A stretch of DNA of 41,208 nt, taken from the NCBI GenBank assembly GCA_028821455.1, contig JAPPGE010000035.1, positions 1-41,208 of the forward strand, given 5' to 3'. Made by a program: the position numbers and the translations under genes. The notes below the pieces were generated by a model that had not been told where the DNA came from, searched no databases, and worked only from the letters and a program-made list of their open reading frames with translations. This document shows positions 26,177 through 36,014 of the stretch, piece after piece; the first letter of the stretch is position 1, and every line of letters begins with the position of its first letter. The stretch comes from a bacterium (GTDB taxonomy: Bacteria; Pseudomonadota; Alphaproteobacteria; SP197).

Positions 26177-27523
26177 ATGGCTACCCGTCAGGACCAGTTC
26201 GCCGGCCAGCTCAATCTCGGAGCAATCGGCAAGGCGACGGAACTCAGGAAGCGCCTTTGGTTCACCTTGGGCGCACTGGTGGTCTATCGCCTGGGCACCT
26301 ACATCCCCATTCCCGGTGTCGATCCCTCGATCCTGGGCGACATCTTCCAGCAGCAGGCCGGCGGCATTCTGTCGATGTTCAACATGTTTGCCGGCGGCGC
26401 CCTGGAACGCATGACGATCTTTGCGCTCAACGTCATGCCCTACATTTCCGCCGCGATCATCATGCAGCTCATGACCGCAGTCTCGCCGCGTCTCGACCAG
26501 CTCAAGAAGGAGGGCGAGTCGGGGCGCAAGACGATGAACCAGTACACCCGCTACCTGACGGTGGGGCTGTGCATCGTCCAGGGCTACGGCATCGCCGTCG
26601 GTCTCGAGGCGATGGCGGGAAGTCAGGGTTCGGCGGTCATGGAACCCGGTCTCTTCTTCCGCTTCACCACGGTGGTCACCCTGCTGGGCGGCACCATGTT
26701 CCTGCTGTGGCTTGGCGAGCAGGTGACCCAGAGGGGAGTTGGCAACGGCGTCTCCCTCATCATATTCGCCGGTATCGTCGCCAGTTTCCCGGGCGCCATC
26801 GCGCAGTTGCTGGAACTGGGCCGGGTCGGGTCCCTTTCCGCATTCACCATCATGGCGATCTTCATTGGCGCGGCCCTGATCATCTACTGGATCGTATGGA
26901 TGGAGCGTGCCCAGAGACGCATCATCGTGCAGTATCCCAAACGCCAGGTCGGCAACCGCATGTTCGGCGGCGAGAGTTCCTACCTCCCCCTCAAGCTCAA
27001 CACGGCCGGCGTCATTCCCCCCATCTTCGCCAGTTCCATCCTTTTGATGCCCGCGACCTTTGCCAGCTTCTCGGCAGTGGGGAGCGGTTCGAGCTGGCTG
27101 ACAGAGGTCACCAGACTGCTGGGCCGTGGCGAGCCCCTCTACCTGCTGATCTTCGGCTCGGCGATCGTCTTCTTCTGCTATTTCTACACGGCGGTGGTCT
27201 TCAATCCGGCCGATACCGCGGACAACCTGAGGAAGAACGGCGGCTTCATTCCGGGCATCAGACCGGGCAAGAACACCACCGAATACCTTGATTTCGTGCT
27301 CACCAGGCTGACAACCGTGGGTGCGCTCTACCTGGCCTTTGTCTGCCTGCTTCCCGAGTACCTGATCGGCAGCCTTGCCATTCCTGTCTTCCTCGGCGGC
27401 ACATCGCTTCTGATTTGCGTCACCGTGACCATGGACACGGTCTCCCAGATCCAGTCTCACCTCCTGGCACACCAGTACGAGGGTCTCATCCGCAAGGCGA
27501 AGCTCAAGGGGAGGCGGCGTTGA
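26177..27523 (+). CDS. secY: preprotein translocase channel SecY
   Basis: A 448-residue SecY with ten predicted membrane helices. Landmarks are the first helix and plug region (VYRLGTYIPIPGVDPS), LNVMPYISAAIIMQLM, RGVGNGVSLIIFAGI, NTAGVIPPIFASSI and the C-terminal FLGGTSLLICVTVTMD segment. It forms the protein-conducting channel with the SecE encoded at the start of the window and SecG elsewhere. Its stop overlaps the adk TTG start. Placement after rplO is universal. Confidence 0.98.
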   Translation: MATRQDQFAGQLNLGAIGKATELRKRLWFTLGALVVYRLGTYIPIPGVDPSILGDIFQQQAGGILSMFNMFAGGALERMTIFALNVMPYISAAIIMQLMTAVSPRLDQLKKEGESGRKTMNQYTRYLTVGLCIVQGYGIAVGLEAMAGSQGSAVMEPGLFFRFTTVVTLLGGTMFLLWLGEQVTQRGVGNGVSLIIFAGIVASFPGAIAQLLELGRVGSLSAFTIMAIFIGAALIIYWIVWMERAQRRIIVQYPKRQVGNRMFGGESSYLPLKLNTAGVIPPIFASSILLMPATFASFSAVGSGSSWLTEVTRLLGRGEPLYLLIFGSAIVFFCYFYTAVVFNPADTADNLRKNGGFIPGIRPGKNTTEYLDFVLTRLTTVGALYLAFVCLLPEYLIGSLAIPVFLGGTSLLICVTVTMDTVSQIQSHLLAHQYEGLIRKAKLKGRRR

Positions 27524-28206
27524 GGCTGCTTCTGCTCGGCCCCCCGGGGGCCGGCAAGGGAACCCAGGCGCACCGCCTGATGGCGCGCTATTCCATTCCC
27601 CAGCTTGCCACGGGGGACATGCTGCGCAAGGAAGTGGCAGACCGTAGCGAACTCGGCCGCACCGCCGCTGAAATCATGGAACGGGGTGATCTTGTCAGCG
27701 ACGACCTCATCATTGCCATGATTGCGGGTCGTATCGACCAGGAGGACTGTCGGAACGGCTTCATTCTGGACGGATTTCCCCGGTCTCCAGCCCAGGCCGA
27801 GGCTCTTGACACCATGCTGTCGTCGCGCGCCAGCGCGCTGGATCGCGTCATCGAGATCGGCGTTGATGACGACATCCTCGTCAGCCGCATCACCGGACGT
27901 TTCACCTGCCGTGCCTGCGGGGCAGGATACCACGATGTCTTCCGCAAGCCCGCCAGGAGCGGCGTGTGTGATGTCTGCGGCTCAACCGACTTCGTCCGGC
28001 GCGCCGATGACAACGAGGATACGGTGCGATCGAGGCTGGCCGTGTACCACTGCCGCACCGAGCCTCTCCTGCCGTACTACGCTTCCCGCGGCATTCTCGT
28101 CACGGTGGACGGCATGGCCGGCATCGATGCGGTGACGGAGCAGATACTGGCGGCGCTTGCGGCGTCTTCGACGATTGACAGCGACGGCGGGCGCCCCCTA
28201 GAATGA
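27520..28206 (+). CDS. adk: adenylate kinase, zinc-binding LID type
   Basis: A 228-residue kinase for AMP + ATP = 2 ADP. The P-loop GPPGAGKGT spans residues 7-15, and [13 protein letters not shown] and the RITGR Arg are present. The LID carries a tetracysteine zinc site at Cys 130, 133, 150 and 153. The start is a TTG at 27520 overlapping the secY stop; only this gives the family [13 protein letters not shown] start. An adk between secY and rpsM is typical of alphaproteobacteria. Its last codons contain the promoter for the alpha genes, and the -10 box of that promoter overlaps the adk stop. Confidence 0.96.
   Translation: MRLLLLGPPGAGKGTQAHRLMARYSIPQLATGDMLRKEVADRSELGRTAAEIMERGDLVSDDLIIAMIAGRIDQEDCRNGFILDGFPRSPAQAEALDTMLSSRASALDRVIEIGVDDDILVSRITGRFTCRACGAGYHDVFRKPARSGVCDVCGSTDFVRRADDNEDTVRSRLAVYHCRTEPLLPYYASRGILVTVDGMAGIDAVTEQILAALAASSTIDSDGGRPLE
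28175..28204 (+). promoter_or_regulatory. sigma70-like promoter of the alpha operon (rpsM onward)
   Basis: TTGACA (28175-28180, perfect) and TAGAAT (28199-28204, five of six) are 18 bases apart, inside the 3' end of adk. Transcription would start near 28211, leaving a leader of about 60 bases before the rpsM TTG. The leader is distinctly AT-richer than its surroundings. This would let rpsM-rpsK-rpoA-rplQ be made independently of the S10/spc transcript. Confidence 0.75.
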
Positions 28207-28270
28207 CGTCCTTGTCCTTCAATCAAATTCATCCATATCCCCTTCAGTTACTGGCCAGGGAGAGACGGCT

Positions 28271-28639
28271 TTGGCGCGCATTGCAGGAGTGAACATCCCG
28301 ACGTCCAAGCGGGTGGAAGTAGCGCTGACCTACATTCACGGAATCGGCCGCACAAGTGCGCGTCAGATCTGCCGTGTGGCGCAGATACCCGATGCCAGAC
28401 GTGTCAACGAACTCACGGACGCGGAAGTCGTCCAGATCCGCGAACTGATCGACCGCGACTACATGGTCGAAGGTGACCTGCGCCGCGAGGTGGCCATGAG
28501 CATCAAGCGGCTGATGGATCTGGGATGCAACCGTGGTATCCGTCACCGCAAGGGACTGCCGGTACGCGGTCAGAACACGCACAACAATGCGCGAACCCGC
28601 AAGGGCAAGGCGCGGCCGGTCGCCGGCAAGAAGAAGTAG
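28271..28639 (+). CDS. rpsM: 30S ribosomal protein S13
   Basis: A 122-residue S13 starting [22 protein letters not shown], with the [13 protein letters not shown] helix-two-turn-helix and the basic tail [22 protein letters not shown] that contacts P-site tRNA. The TTG at 28271 is required for the family N-terminus and has GGGAGAGA about eight bases upstream. It is the first gene after the adk-internal promoter. Confidence 0.97.
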   Translation: MARIAGVNIPTSKRVEVALTYIHGIGRTSARQICRVAQIPDARRVNELTDAEVVQIRELIDRDYMVEGDLRREVAMSIKRLMDLGCNRGIRHRKGLPVRGQNTHNNARTRKGKARPVAGKKK

Positions 28640-28649
28640 ATCCTCGACC

Positions 28650-29039
28650 ATGGCACGCGAAACGACCCGCGTCAGGCGGCGCGAAAGGAAGAACATCACG
28701 TCGGGCCTGGCCCATGTGACCGCTTCGTTCAACAACACCATGATCACCATCACTGACGCCCAGGGCAACGCCATCTCGTGGTCGTCGGCGGGGTCCATGG
28801 GATTCAAGGGATCACGCAAGTCGACGCCCTATGCGGCGCAGATGGCGGCCGAGGACGCCGGCCGCAAGGCGCAGGAACACGGTGTCCAGACCCTGGAAGT
28901 CTATGTCAAGGGTCCTGGTTCGGGACGTGAATCGGCCCTGCGCGCCCTGTCTGCAATCGGTTTCCAGATCACCGCCATCCAGGACGTGACCCCTATCCCG
29001 CACAACGGGTGTCGACCGCGCAAGCGTCGCCGGGTCTGA
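28650..29039 (+). CDS. rpsK: 30S ribosomal protein S11
   Basis: A 129-residue S11 with [33 protein letters not shown] and the C-terminal [19 protein letters not shown]11 sits on the 30S platform near the E-site mRNA. ATG 28650 is chosen; the longer in-frame reading overlaps rpsM. rpoA follows after 72 bases, the longest gap within this gene set. Confidence 0.97.
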   Translation: MARETTRVRRRERKNITSGLAHVTASFNNTMITITDAQGNAISWSSAGSMGFKGSRKSTPYAAQMAAEDAGRKAQEHGVQTLEVYVKGPGSGRESALRALSAIGFQITAIQDVTPIPHNGCRPRKRRRV

Positions 29040-29111
29040 CCTGCCCCGGACATCGTGACCCTGACGGACGCCGCGATGCGGCGGCGTCACCAATGAGGCA
29101 ATGGACAAGCA

Positions 29112-30140
29112 ATGGACAAGAACTGGACGGCTCTGATCAAGCCCAGGAAACTGCAGATCATTCCCGGAATGGACGCTTCGCGCGAGGCGGACATCGTTGT
29201 CGAGCCCCTGGAGAGGGGCTTCGGCACGACCCTGGGCAATGCCCTGCGGAGAATTCTGCTGTCATCGCTGCGCGGTGCCGCCGTTGTCGGTGTGCGCGTG
29301 AACGACGTCGTTCACGAATTCTCCTCGATCCGCGGCGTGCACGAGGACCTGACCGACATCATCCTCAACATCAAGGCGCTGGCCATCAAGATGCACAGCG
29401 ACCATACGCCCGAGCAGCCTCGGCGCGTCTTTCTCAGCGCCAGCGAGCCCGGCGCCGTGCTGGCCGGCCGCATCGACGGCGGTGCGGATTTCGAGGTGCT
29501 GGATCCCGACCATGTCATCTGCACTCTCGATGCCGGCGCCAGCCTGGACATGGAGCTCCTTGTGGCGACGGGAAACGGCTACGTCCCCGCCTCGCGCAAC
29601 CGTGACGAGGAAGCGCAGATCGGACTGATCCCCATCGACGCCATCTACAGTCCGGTGCGTAAGGTTGCCTTCAAGGTGGAGAACAGCCGTGTCGGGCAGG
29701 TGACGGACTACGACAGGCTTGCCATGTCGGTGGAGACCAATGGCGCGGTCAACCCCGAGGACGCGGTGGCTCTGGCGGCACGCATTCTCCAGGAACAGCT
29801 GCAGCCTTTCGTCAATTTCGAGGAGCCGCAGGATCTTGTCGATCACGACGATGCGCGGGAGCCGGAATTCAACAGGCACCTGCTGCGCAAGATCGACGAA
29901 CTCGAGCTCTCGGTGCGCTCGGCCAACTGTCTCAAGGGGGACAACATCGTCTACATCGGCGACCTCGTTCAGAAGTCGGAGTCGGAAATGATGCGAACCC
30001 CGAACTTCGGCCGCAAGTCTCTCAACGAGATCAAGGAAGTGCTGGCGCAGATGCAGCTTGGCCTCGACATGAATCTGCCGGACTGGCCGCCGGAGAACAT
30101 CGAGGAGCTGGCCCGGCGTTACGAGAATCCTTTCAGCTGA
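29112..30140 (+). CDS. rpoA: RNA polymerase alpha subunit
   Basis: A 342-residue alpha subunit. The N-terminal assembly domain has [21 protein letters not shown] (the beta-contact helix) and the dimer interface; after a flexible linker (about 232-250) the C-terminal domain has [24 protein letters not shown] and [22 protein letters not shown], which bind UP elements and activators (motifs noted here in short form). The start at 29112 is preceded 11 bases upstream by an out-of-frame near-copy, ATGGACAAG at 29101. The length is normal, so only beta of this polymerase is enlarged. Confidence 0.98.
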   Translation: MDKNWTALIKPRKLQIIPGMDASREADIVVEPLERGFGTTLGNALRRILLSSLRGAAVVGVRVNDVVHEFSSIRGVHEDLTDIILNIKALAIKMHSDHTPEQPRRVFLSASEPGAVLAGRIDGGADFEVLDPDHVICTLDAGASLDMELLVATGNGYVPASRNRDEEAQIGLIPIDAIYSPVRKVAFKVENSRVGQVTDYDRLAMSVETNGAVNPEDAVALAARILQEQLQPFVNFEEPQDLVDHDDAREPEFNRHLLRKIDELELSVRSANCLKGDNIVYIGDLVQKSESEMMRTPNFGRKSLNEIKEVLAQMQLGLDMNLPDWPPENIEELARRYENPFS

Positions 30141-30159
30141 CGAGGACGGGGAGAGGGTC

Positions 30160-30573
30160 ATGCGACACCGGCATTCGGGGCGCAAGCTCAATCGAACGAG
30201 TGCTCACCGTACCGCCATGCTGCGCAACATGGCAGCGGCGCTGATCAAGCACGAGCAGATCACCACCACCCTTGCCAAGGCGAAGGAAGTCTCTCCCTAT
30301 GTCGAGAAACTCGTCACTCTGGGCAAGCGCGGTACGCTTCATGCCCGGCGCCTTGCCCATGCGAGGCTGCGCGACGACGCCATGCTGGTGAAGCTGTTCG
30401 AGACCCTGGCGCCGCGCTATGAGGATCGCGCCGGCGGCTACACCAGGGTGCTCAAGGCAGGATTTCGCTACGGTGACAGCGCGCCCATGGCGGTCGTCGA
30501 GTTCGTTGACCGGGACGAGGACGCCAAGGGCCAGGATTCGGGCCCGCCGCCGAAGAGCGAAGACGAGGACTGA
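30160..30573 (+). CDS. rplQ: 50S ribosomal protein L17
   Basis: A 137-residue L17 with [17 protein letters not shown], the [18 protein letters not shown] segment and [26 protein letters not shown] (in short pieces). A charged C-terminal tail ending PPPKSEDED extends past the core. L17 lies at the bottom of the 50S near the tunnel exit. It is the last gene of the ribosomal cluster and faces a minus-strand gene with a hairpin between. Confidence 0.97.
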   Translation: MRHRHSGRKLNRTSAHRTAMLRNMAAALIKHEQITTTLAKAKEVSPYVEKLVTLGKRGTLHARRLAHARLRDDAMLVKLFETLAPRYEDRAGGYTRVLKAGFRYGDSAPMAVVEFVDRDEDAKGQDSGPPPKSEDED

Positions 30574-30580
30574 GTATTCG

Positions 30581-30611
30581 GGGCACGGTCGCCCCCCGCT
30601 CCACCGTGCTC
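30581..30611. terminator. hairpin between convergent rplQ and the DUF1491 gene
   Basis: GCACGGT (30583-30589) pairs with ACCGTGC (30603-30609); two further outer pairs (one G-T) extend it to 9 bp. The loop is 13 bases. It fills the 36-base gap between two facing stop codons and could terminate in both directions. No U-tract flanks it, so a Rho-independent function is uncertain. Confidence 0.4.
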
Positions 30612-30924
30612 AGCCGTGGAACAGATTGTCGCCCCGCCCCGCGCGGTCGTCGACTTCGATGACCCAGAGATCGGGATCGTAGGTCTCCTGGCGGGCCAGG
30701 TGGCGGTCCGCCTCCGCCTCGTCCAGGACCGCGTGCACGGTGGGCGTGAGGTCTTGCCGCGACACCTGCAGAATGCTGACCTCATCGTGACCCTTCACCA
30801 GCTTCAGCCAGATTTCCCCGGCATCCGTGTCGCCGCGCCGCAGGACGTAAACGGGTACGGCGGCGAGGTCGCAACGGCGCAGGAAGGCCTGGACCCAGAC
30901 AGCCGAGGCGAGCCGGACGGACAA
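30610..30924 (-). CDS. DUF1491 family protein
   Basis: A 104-residue protein that I match to DUF1491, a small family of unknown function in alphaproteobacteria. Visible family-like features are RLASAVWVQAFLRRCD at the N-terminus, VYVLRRGDTDAGEIWLKL in the middle, and the ARQETYDPDLWVIEVDDR ending. No signal peptide or membrane helix is evident. The only in-frame start giving the family N-terminus is a TTG at 30924, four bases after the stop of a 9-codon ORF with a strong Shine-Dalgarno. It is flanked by rplQ (convergent) and rarA (divergent). Function is not known. Confidence 0.75.
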   Translation of the reverse strand: MSVRLASAVWVQAFLRRCDLAAVPVYVLRRGDTDAGEIWLKLVKGHDEVSILQVSRQDLTPTVHAVLDEAEADRHLARQETYDPDLWVIEVDDRAGRGDNLFHG

Positions 30925-30928
30925 GGGT

Positions 30929-30958
30929 TCAGGCTTCCTGGCGGGCGTGGTTCATCAT
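30929..30958 (-). CDS. possible 9-codon leader ORF upstream of the DUF1491 gene
   Basis: On the minus strand a GAGGAGG Shine-Dalgarno (plus-strand 30968-30974) stands nine bases before ATGATG, which opens an ORF of nine codons (MMNHARQEA) ending in TGA. The stop lies four bases before the TTG start of the DUF1491 gene, which is in another frame and has only a weak AGGAAG of its own. The geometry suggests translational coupling, with ribosomes ending the mini-ORF re-initiating at the TTG. It could also be chance; no homologue is known to me. Confidence 0.35.
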   Translation of the reverse strand: MMNHARQEA

Positions 30959-31085
30959 CGCAGGAATCCTCCTCAGGCAATGGCGTCATGATGACCGATC
31001 CCGTCGTCGGGGACCACCGGCGGTTGCCGCCTCGACCGCGGTCGGTGCACCATGACATCCCGCTGCCCAGGGAAGGAACGGGTGC

Positions 31086-32381
31086 TTGACGGGTCTCTTT
31101 GAAAGCGAGGTGCCGCGGCCACTGGCCGATCGCATGCGTCCGACGGCGCTGGAGGATGTCGTCGGCCAGGATCATCTGCTCAGGAAGGACGGTCCTCTGG
31201 GCCGCATGGTCGACCAGGCACGCCTTGCCTCGATGATTCTCTGGGGACCGCCTGGAACCGGCAAGACTACCATCGCCCGGCTCCTCGCCGAACGGGTCGA
31301 TCTTGCATTTGATCCCGTATCGGCCGTGTTTTCCGGTGTGGCCGACCTGAGGAAGGTCTTCGAACGGGCCCGTTCGAGGCGTGCCACGGGCCTTGGCACA
31401 CTGCTCTTCGTTGATGAAATCCATCGCTTCAACAAGGCACAGCAGGACGCCATGCTGCCCGTCGTCGAGGACGGCACCGTCGTTCTTGTCGGAGCCACCA
31501 CCGAAAACCCCTCCTTCGAGGTCAACCAGGCCCTGGTGTCGCGGTGCCAGGTGCTGGTGCTTGAGAGGCTGACCCTGGACGCGCTGGGCCAACTTCTGTG
31601 CCGGGCCGAGAAACTCCGGCAACGCACCCTGCCGCTCGACGACGATGCCCGTCTGGCCCTTGCCGCGATGGCCGATGGTGATGGCCGCTTCCTGCTCAAC
31701 ATTGCCGAGGAGCTCCTGGCTCTCGATGTGTCGACGCTTCTGGACCGGCATGGCCTGGCGGAAGTGGTGCAGCGCCGGGTTCCGGTTTACGACAAGGCCG
31801 AGGAGGGCCACTACAACCTCATCAGCGCCCTTCACAAGTCGGTCCGGGGATCCGATCCGGACGCCTCTCTCTACTGGCTCGCCCGCATTCTCCAGGCAGG
31901 AGAGGATCCACTCTTCGTTGCCCGCCGCGTCATCCGCATGGCGGTCGAGGACATCGGTCTCGCCGATCCCGCTGCGCTTCCCCAGGCCGTGGCTGCCCGG
32001 GACGCCTTCGCCTTCCTCGGATCGCCGGAAGGGGAACTGGCCATCGCCCAGGCCGTCCTCTACTGCGCCACTGCTCCGAAGTCCAACGCCGCCTACCGCG
32101 CCTATTCGGCGGCCACGAAGAGCGCCAGAGTCGAGGGAAGTCCGATGCCGCCCAAGATCATCCTCAATGCGCCGACGCGCCTCATGGAGGATCTGGGCTA
32201 CGGCGAGGGATACGCTTATGACCACGACACTCCGGCCGGGTTCTCCGGACAGGACTACTTCCCGGAAGGCATGGCACGGCAGCACTTCTACCGGCCGGTG
32301 GAACGGGGATTCGAACGCGAAATCGCCAAGCGCCTGGCCTACTGGGAGCGGCTGCGCCAGCAGACCGGAGAGGACGGGTGA
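31086..32381 (+). CDS. rarA: replication-associated recombination ATPase RarA (MgsA)
   Basis: A 431-residue AAA+ ATPase of the RarA/MgsA/WRNIP1 family, which acts at stalled replication forks. Walker A is GPPGTGKTT (54-62), Walker B FVDEIHRFNKAQQD (D110, E111), sensor 1 GATTENPSFEVN (136 on). The C-terminal tetramerisation part has HYNLISALHKSVRGSDPDA, ARRVIRMAVEDIGLADP and the APKSNAAYRAY motif (short forms). The start is a TTG at 31086, with AGGA about nine bases upstream. It opens a tightly packed operon: its stop overlaps the GTG start of crcB. Confidence 0.93.
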   Translation: MTGLFESEVPRPLADRMRPTALEDVVGQDHLLRKDGPLGRMVDQARLASMILWGPPGTGKTTIARLLAERVDLAFDPVSAVFSGVADLRKVFERARSRRATGLGTLLFVDEIHRFNKAQQDAMLPVVEDGTVVLVGATTENPSFEVNQALVSRCQVLVLERLTLDALGQLLCRAEKLRQRTLPLDDDARLALAAMADGDGRFLLNIAEELLALDVSTLLDRHGLAEVVQRRVPVYDKAEEGHYNLISALHKSVRGSDPDASLYWLARILQAGEDPLFVARRVIRMAVEDIGLADPAALPQAVAARDAFAFLGSPEGELAIAQAVLYCATAPKSNAAYRAYSAATKSARVEGSPMPPKIILNAPTRLMEDLGYGEGYAYDHDTPAGFSGQDYFPEGMARQHFYRPVERGFEREIAKRLAYWERLRQQTGEDG

Positions 32382-32761
32382 TCAAGGCCTGTCTCTTCGT
32401 TGCCGCCGGTGGCGCGCTGGGCGCTCTTGGCCGCTATTTCGTGACGGCCGGCGCCGCGGCCTGGCTGGGAAGCGGATTTCCCTGGGGCACCCTCATCGTC
32501 AATGTGGCGGGTTCCTTCCTGCTTGGGGTTCTGGTCGGATTGCTGTCGGCCGCCTGGACGCCGACTGGAGACATGAGGCTCTTTCTGGCTACCGGCTTTC
32601 TCGGAGCCTTCACGACCTTCTCGGCCTTTTCCCTTGACGTGGTGAGCGCGTTCGAGCGTGGCTTGAACTGGCTTGCGCTGCTTTACGTCGTTGCCTCGGT
32701 GGTGCTCTCGGTCCTGGCGCTTCTGGCAGGGCTTCGCCTCATGCGCCTCGTTCTCGCATGA
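32378..32761 (+). CDS. crcB: fluoride channel CrcB/FluC
   Basis: A 127-residue, four-helix inner-membrane protein of the Fluc family, which works as an antiparallel dimer exporting fluoride. Diagnostic motifs are GGALGALGRY, GTLIVNVAGSFLLG and GFLGAFTTFSAFS, the last two holding the Asn and Phe residues of the ion path. The GTG start overlaps the rarA stop and its own stop overlaps the next gene, so it depends on operon translation. I see no fluoride riboswitch; the gene has no leader of its own. Confidence 0.93.
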   Translation: MIKACLFVAAGGALGALGRYFVTAGAAAWLGSGFPWGTLIVNVAGSFLLGVLVGLLSAAWTPTGDMRLFLATGFLGAFTTFSAFSLDVVSAFERGLNWLALLYVVASVVLSVLALLAGLRLMRLVLA

Positions 32762-33720
32762 CGGCAGTCACCCATCTCACCGTCGCCGACGCCGATGCCG
32801 GCATGCGCCTTGATCGGTGGATCCGCCAGCGCTTTCCCCATGTCACCCACGGACATCTCTCGAAACTCCTGCGCACAGGCCAGATCCGCCTCGATGGCGG
32901 GAGGTGCAGTGCTGGAGCCAGGTTGCAGGCTGGCCAGGCGGTACGGCTGCCACCTCTTCCTGAGGCGCCTGTGGCGAGAGGACCGGCCCGCCGGTTGCCC
33001 GACGCTCGCGAACTCGATGACATCGCCGCACGGGTCATTCACATGGATGACTGGGTGATGGCCATCGACAAGCCGGCGGGTCTTGCCGTGCAGGGCGGCA
33101 GCGGACTGTCACGCCACCTCGATGCCCTGCTGGACGGATTGCGCTTCGGCGCAGCGGAAAGGCCGCGCCTGGTTCACCGCCTCGACAGGCAGACCAGCGG
33201 CATCCTGCTTCTCGCCCGTCACGCCCCGGCGGCGCGCGCCCTGCAGGCCTGCTTCAGGGAAGGCAGGGTCGAGAAGACGTACTGGGCACTCGTCGCCGGT
33301 GTCCCGGACCTGCCGCGGGATGGCCGACTTGCCATGCCGCTCGCCAAGAGGGGAAAGCCGGGGCGCGAGCGTGTCGAGGTTGCCGAAGAGGATGGCCGGC
33401 GCGCCGTGACGTTCGCGCGTATCGTCGCAACCGCCGGCCGGGTCGCTGCATGGCTCGAGTTGCGCCCTCTGACCGGGCGCACCCACCAGCTCAGGGTGCA
33501 CTGCGCCGCCATCGGCCATCCGATCCTCGGGGACGGCAAGTACGGCAGCCGCACGCCGGGACGGATCACGCACGTGCGGCGCCTTCACCTCCACGCGCAG
33601 TCGCTTCGCCTGCCTCACCCTGAGGGCGGCGGCATGCTGAATCTCGCGTGTGCCCTGCCACGGGACCTGCAGGAGGCCTGGAACACGCTGGGACTCAGTG
33701 TGAGCGGGGACGGTCCATGA
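32758..33720 (+). CDS. RluC/RluD-family rRNA pseudouridine synthase
   Basis: A 320-residue pseudouridine synthase. An S4 RNA-binding domain (about 12-65) is followed by the catalytic domain with KPAGLAVQGG (105 on), HRLDRQTSGILLLAR with catalytic Asp143, and the TGRTHQLRVHCAAIGHPILGD segment. RluC modifies 23S rRNA 955, 2504 and 2580 and RluD 1911-1917 in E. coli; the motif set places it in this group, and the crcB/ATP12 neighbourhood is commonly annotated RluC, but the target is not shown by sequence. It overlaps crcB and the ATP12 gene by four bases each. Confidence 0.9.
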   Translation: MTAVTHLTVADADAGMRLDRWIRQRFPHVTHGHLSKLLRTGQIRLDGGRCSAGARLQAGQAVRLPPLPEAPVARGPARRLPDARELDDIAARVIHMDDWVMAIDKPAGLAVQGGSGLSRHLDALLDGLRFGAAERPRLVHRLDRQTSGILLLARHAPAARALQACFREGRVEKTYWALVAGVPDLPRDGRLAMPLAKRGKPGRERVEVAEEDGRRAVTFARIVATAGRVAAWLELRPLTGRTHQLRVHCAAIGHPILGDGKYGSRTPGRITHVRRLHLHAQSLRLPHPEGGGMLNLACALPRDLQEAWNTLGLSVSGDGP

Positions 33721-34418
33721 AGCGCCGGTACGCGGTCACCGGTGTCGCCGGGAGTGAAGGGGACTGCCTTGTCGAGCTCGACGGCCGGCCGGTGATGACG
33801 CCGGCACGGCATCCCCTTCGCGTTCCCTCAAGGGCCCTGGGCGACGCCATCGCCGGAGAGTGGGCGCGCCAGGAGGGTCGCGTCGATCCCTCGACCATGC
33901 CCCTCATGCGCCTTGCGGCAACGGCCATTGACCGTGTAGCTCCCGAACCCGAACGCGTCGTCAGCGATCTCGTGGCCTGGGGGATGAGCGATCTCGTGTG
34001 TTTTCGCGCTGATCATCCGGTGGAGCTGGTCGCCCGCCAGGCGGCGTGCTGGCAGCCCCTTGTCGACTGGGTCGCGGCCGAGCACGGTGCGGCACTCGCC
34101 GTCACCACCGGAATCATGCCGCAGGAACATCCGCCTGAATCGATTCTCGCCCTTCGATCGGTCCTCTCGGGCCTTGACTGTTTCCGCCTCGTTGCGGTCC
34201 ACAGTGTCGCGAGTGCGACCGGTTCCCTTGTCATTGCCCTGGCGCTCCTTGCCGGGCGCCTGCGCGCCGGGGAGGCCTTTCGCGCCGGCGCCCTCGACGA
34301 TCTGTGGTCCCTCGAGGTGTGGGGCGATGATGCCGAAGCACGGCGCCGACTGGATGTCAGGCAGACGGACATTGGCGAGGCTGACCGTTTTCTGCGTCTT
34401 CTTCGTCACCAGACATGA
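33717..34418 (+). CDS. ATP12-family F1-ATPase assembly chaperone
   Basis: A 233-residue protein of the ATP12 family. In mitochondria Atp12 binds the free F1 alpha subunit until it joins beta; the alphaproteobacterial members are presumed to act likewise in the cytoplasm. Family features are LDGRPVMTPARHPLRVPS near the N-terminus, IAGEWARQEGRVDPSTMPLMRLAATAIDR, then DLVCFRADHP and the C-terminal LDDLWSLEVWGDDAEARRR (as short motifs). The ATG at 33717 overlaps the preceding stop; longer in-frame readings run into the synthase gene. It is followed 45 bases later by pccB. Confidence 0.88.
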   Translation: MKRRYAVTGVAGSEGDCLVELDGRPVMTPARHPLRVPSRALGDAIAGEWARQEGRVDPSTMPLMRLAATAIDRVAPEPERVVSDLVAWGMSDLVCFRADHPVELVARQAACWQPLVDWVAAEHGAALAVTTGIMPQEHPPESILALRSVLSGLDCFRLVAVHSVASATGSLVIALALLAGRLRAGEAFRAGALDDLWSLEVWGDDAEARRRLDVRQTDIGEADRFLRLLRHQT

Positions 34419-34463
34419 ACCTTGGTATGCTGGCCAGCGACCTCAATCAGGCGGAACCGGATG

Positions 34464-35996
<1,533 letters not shown>

Positions 35997-36014
35997 TCAA
36001 GGTGGTGTCTGGAC

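Noticed and set aside
29101..29120. Upstream ATGGACAAG 11 bases before the rpoA start as an alternative start
   Set aside because: Out of frame with rpoA; appears to be a small local duplication.
30616..31089. 157-residue plus-strand ORF between rplQ and rarA
   Set aside because: Antisense to the DUF1491 gene, whose minus-strand translation shows family-like motifs while this frame shows none.
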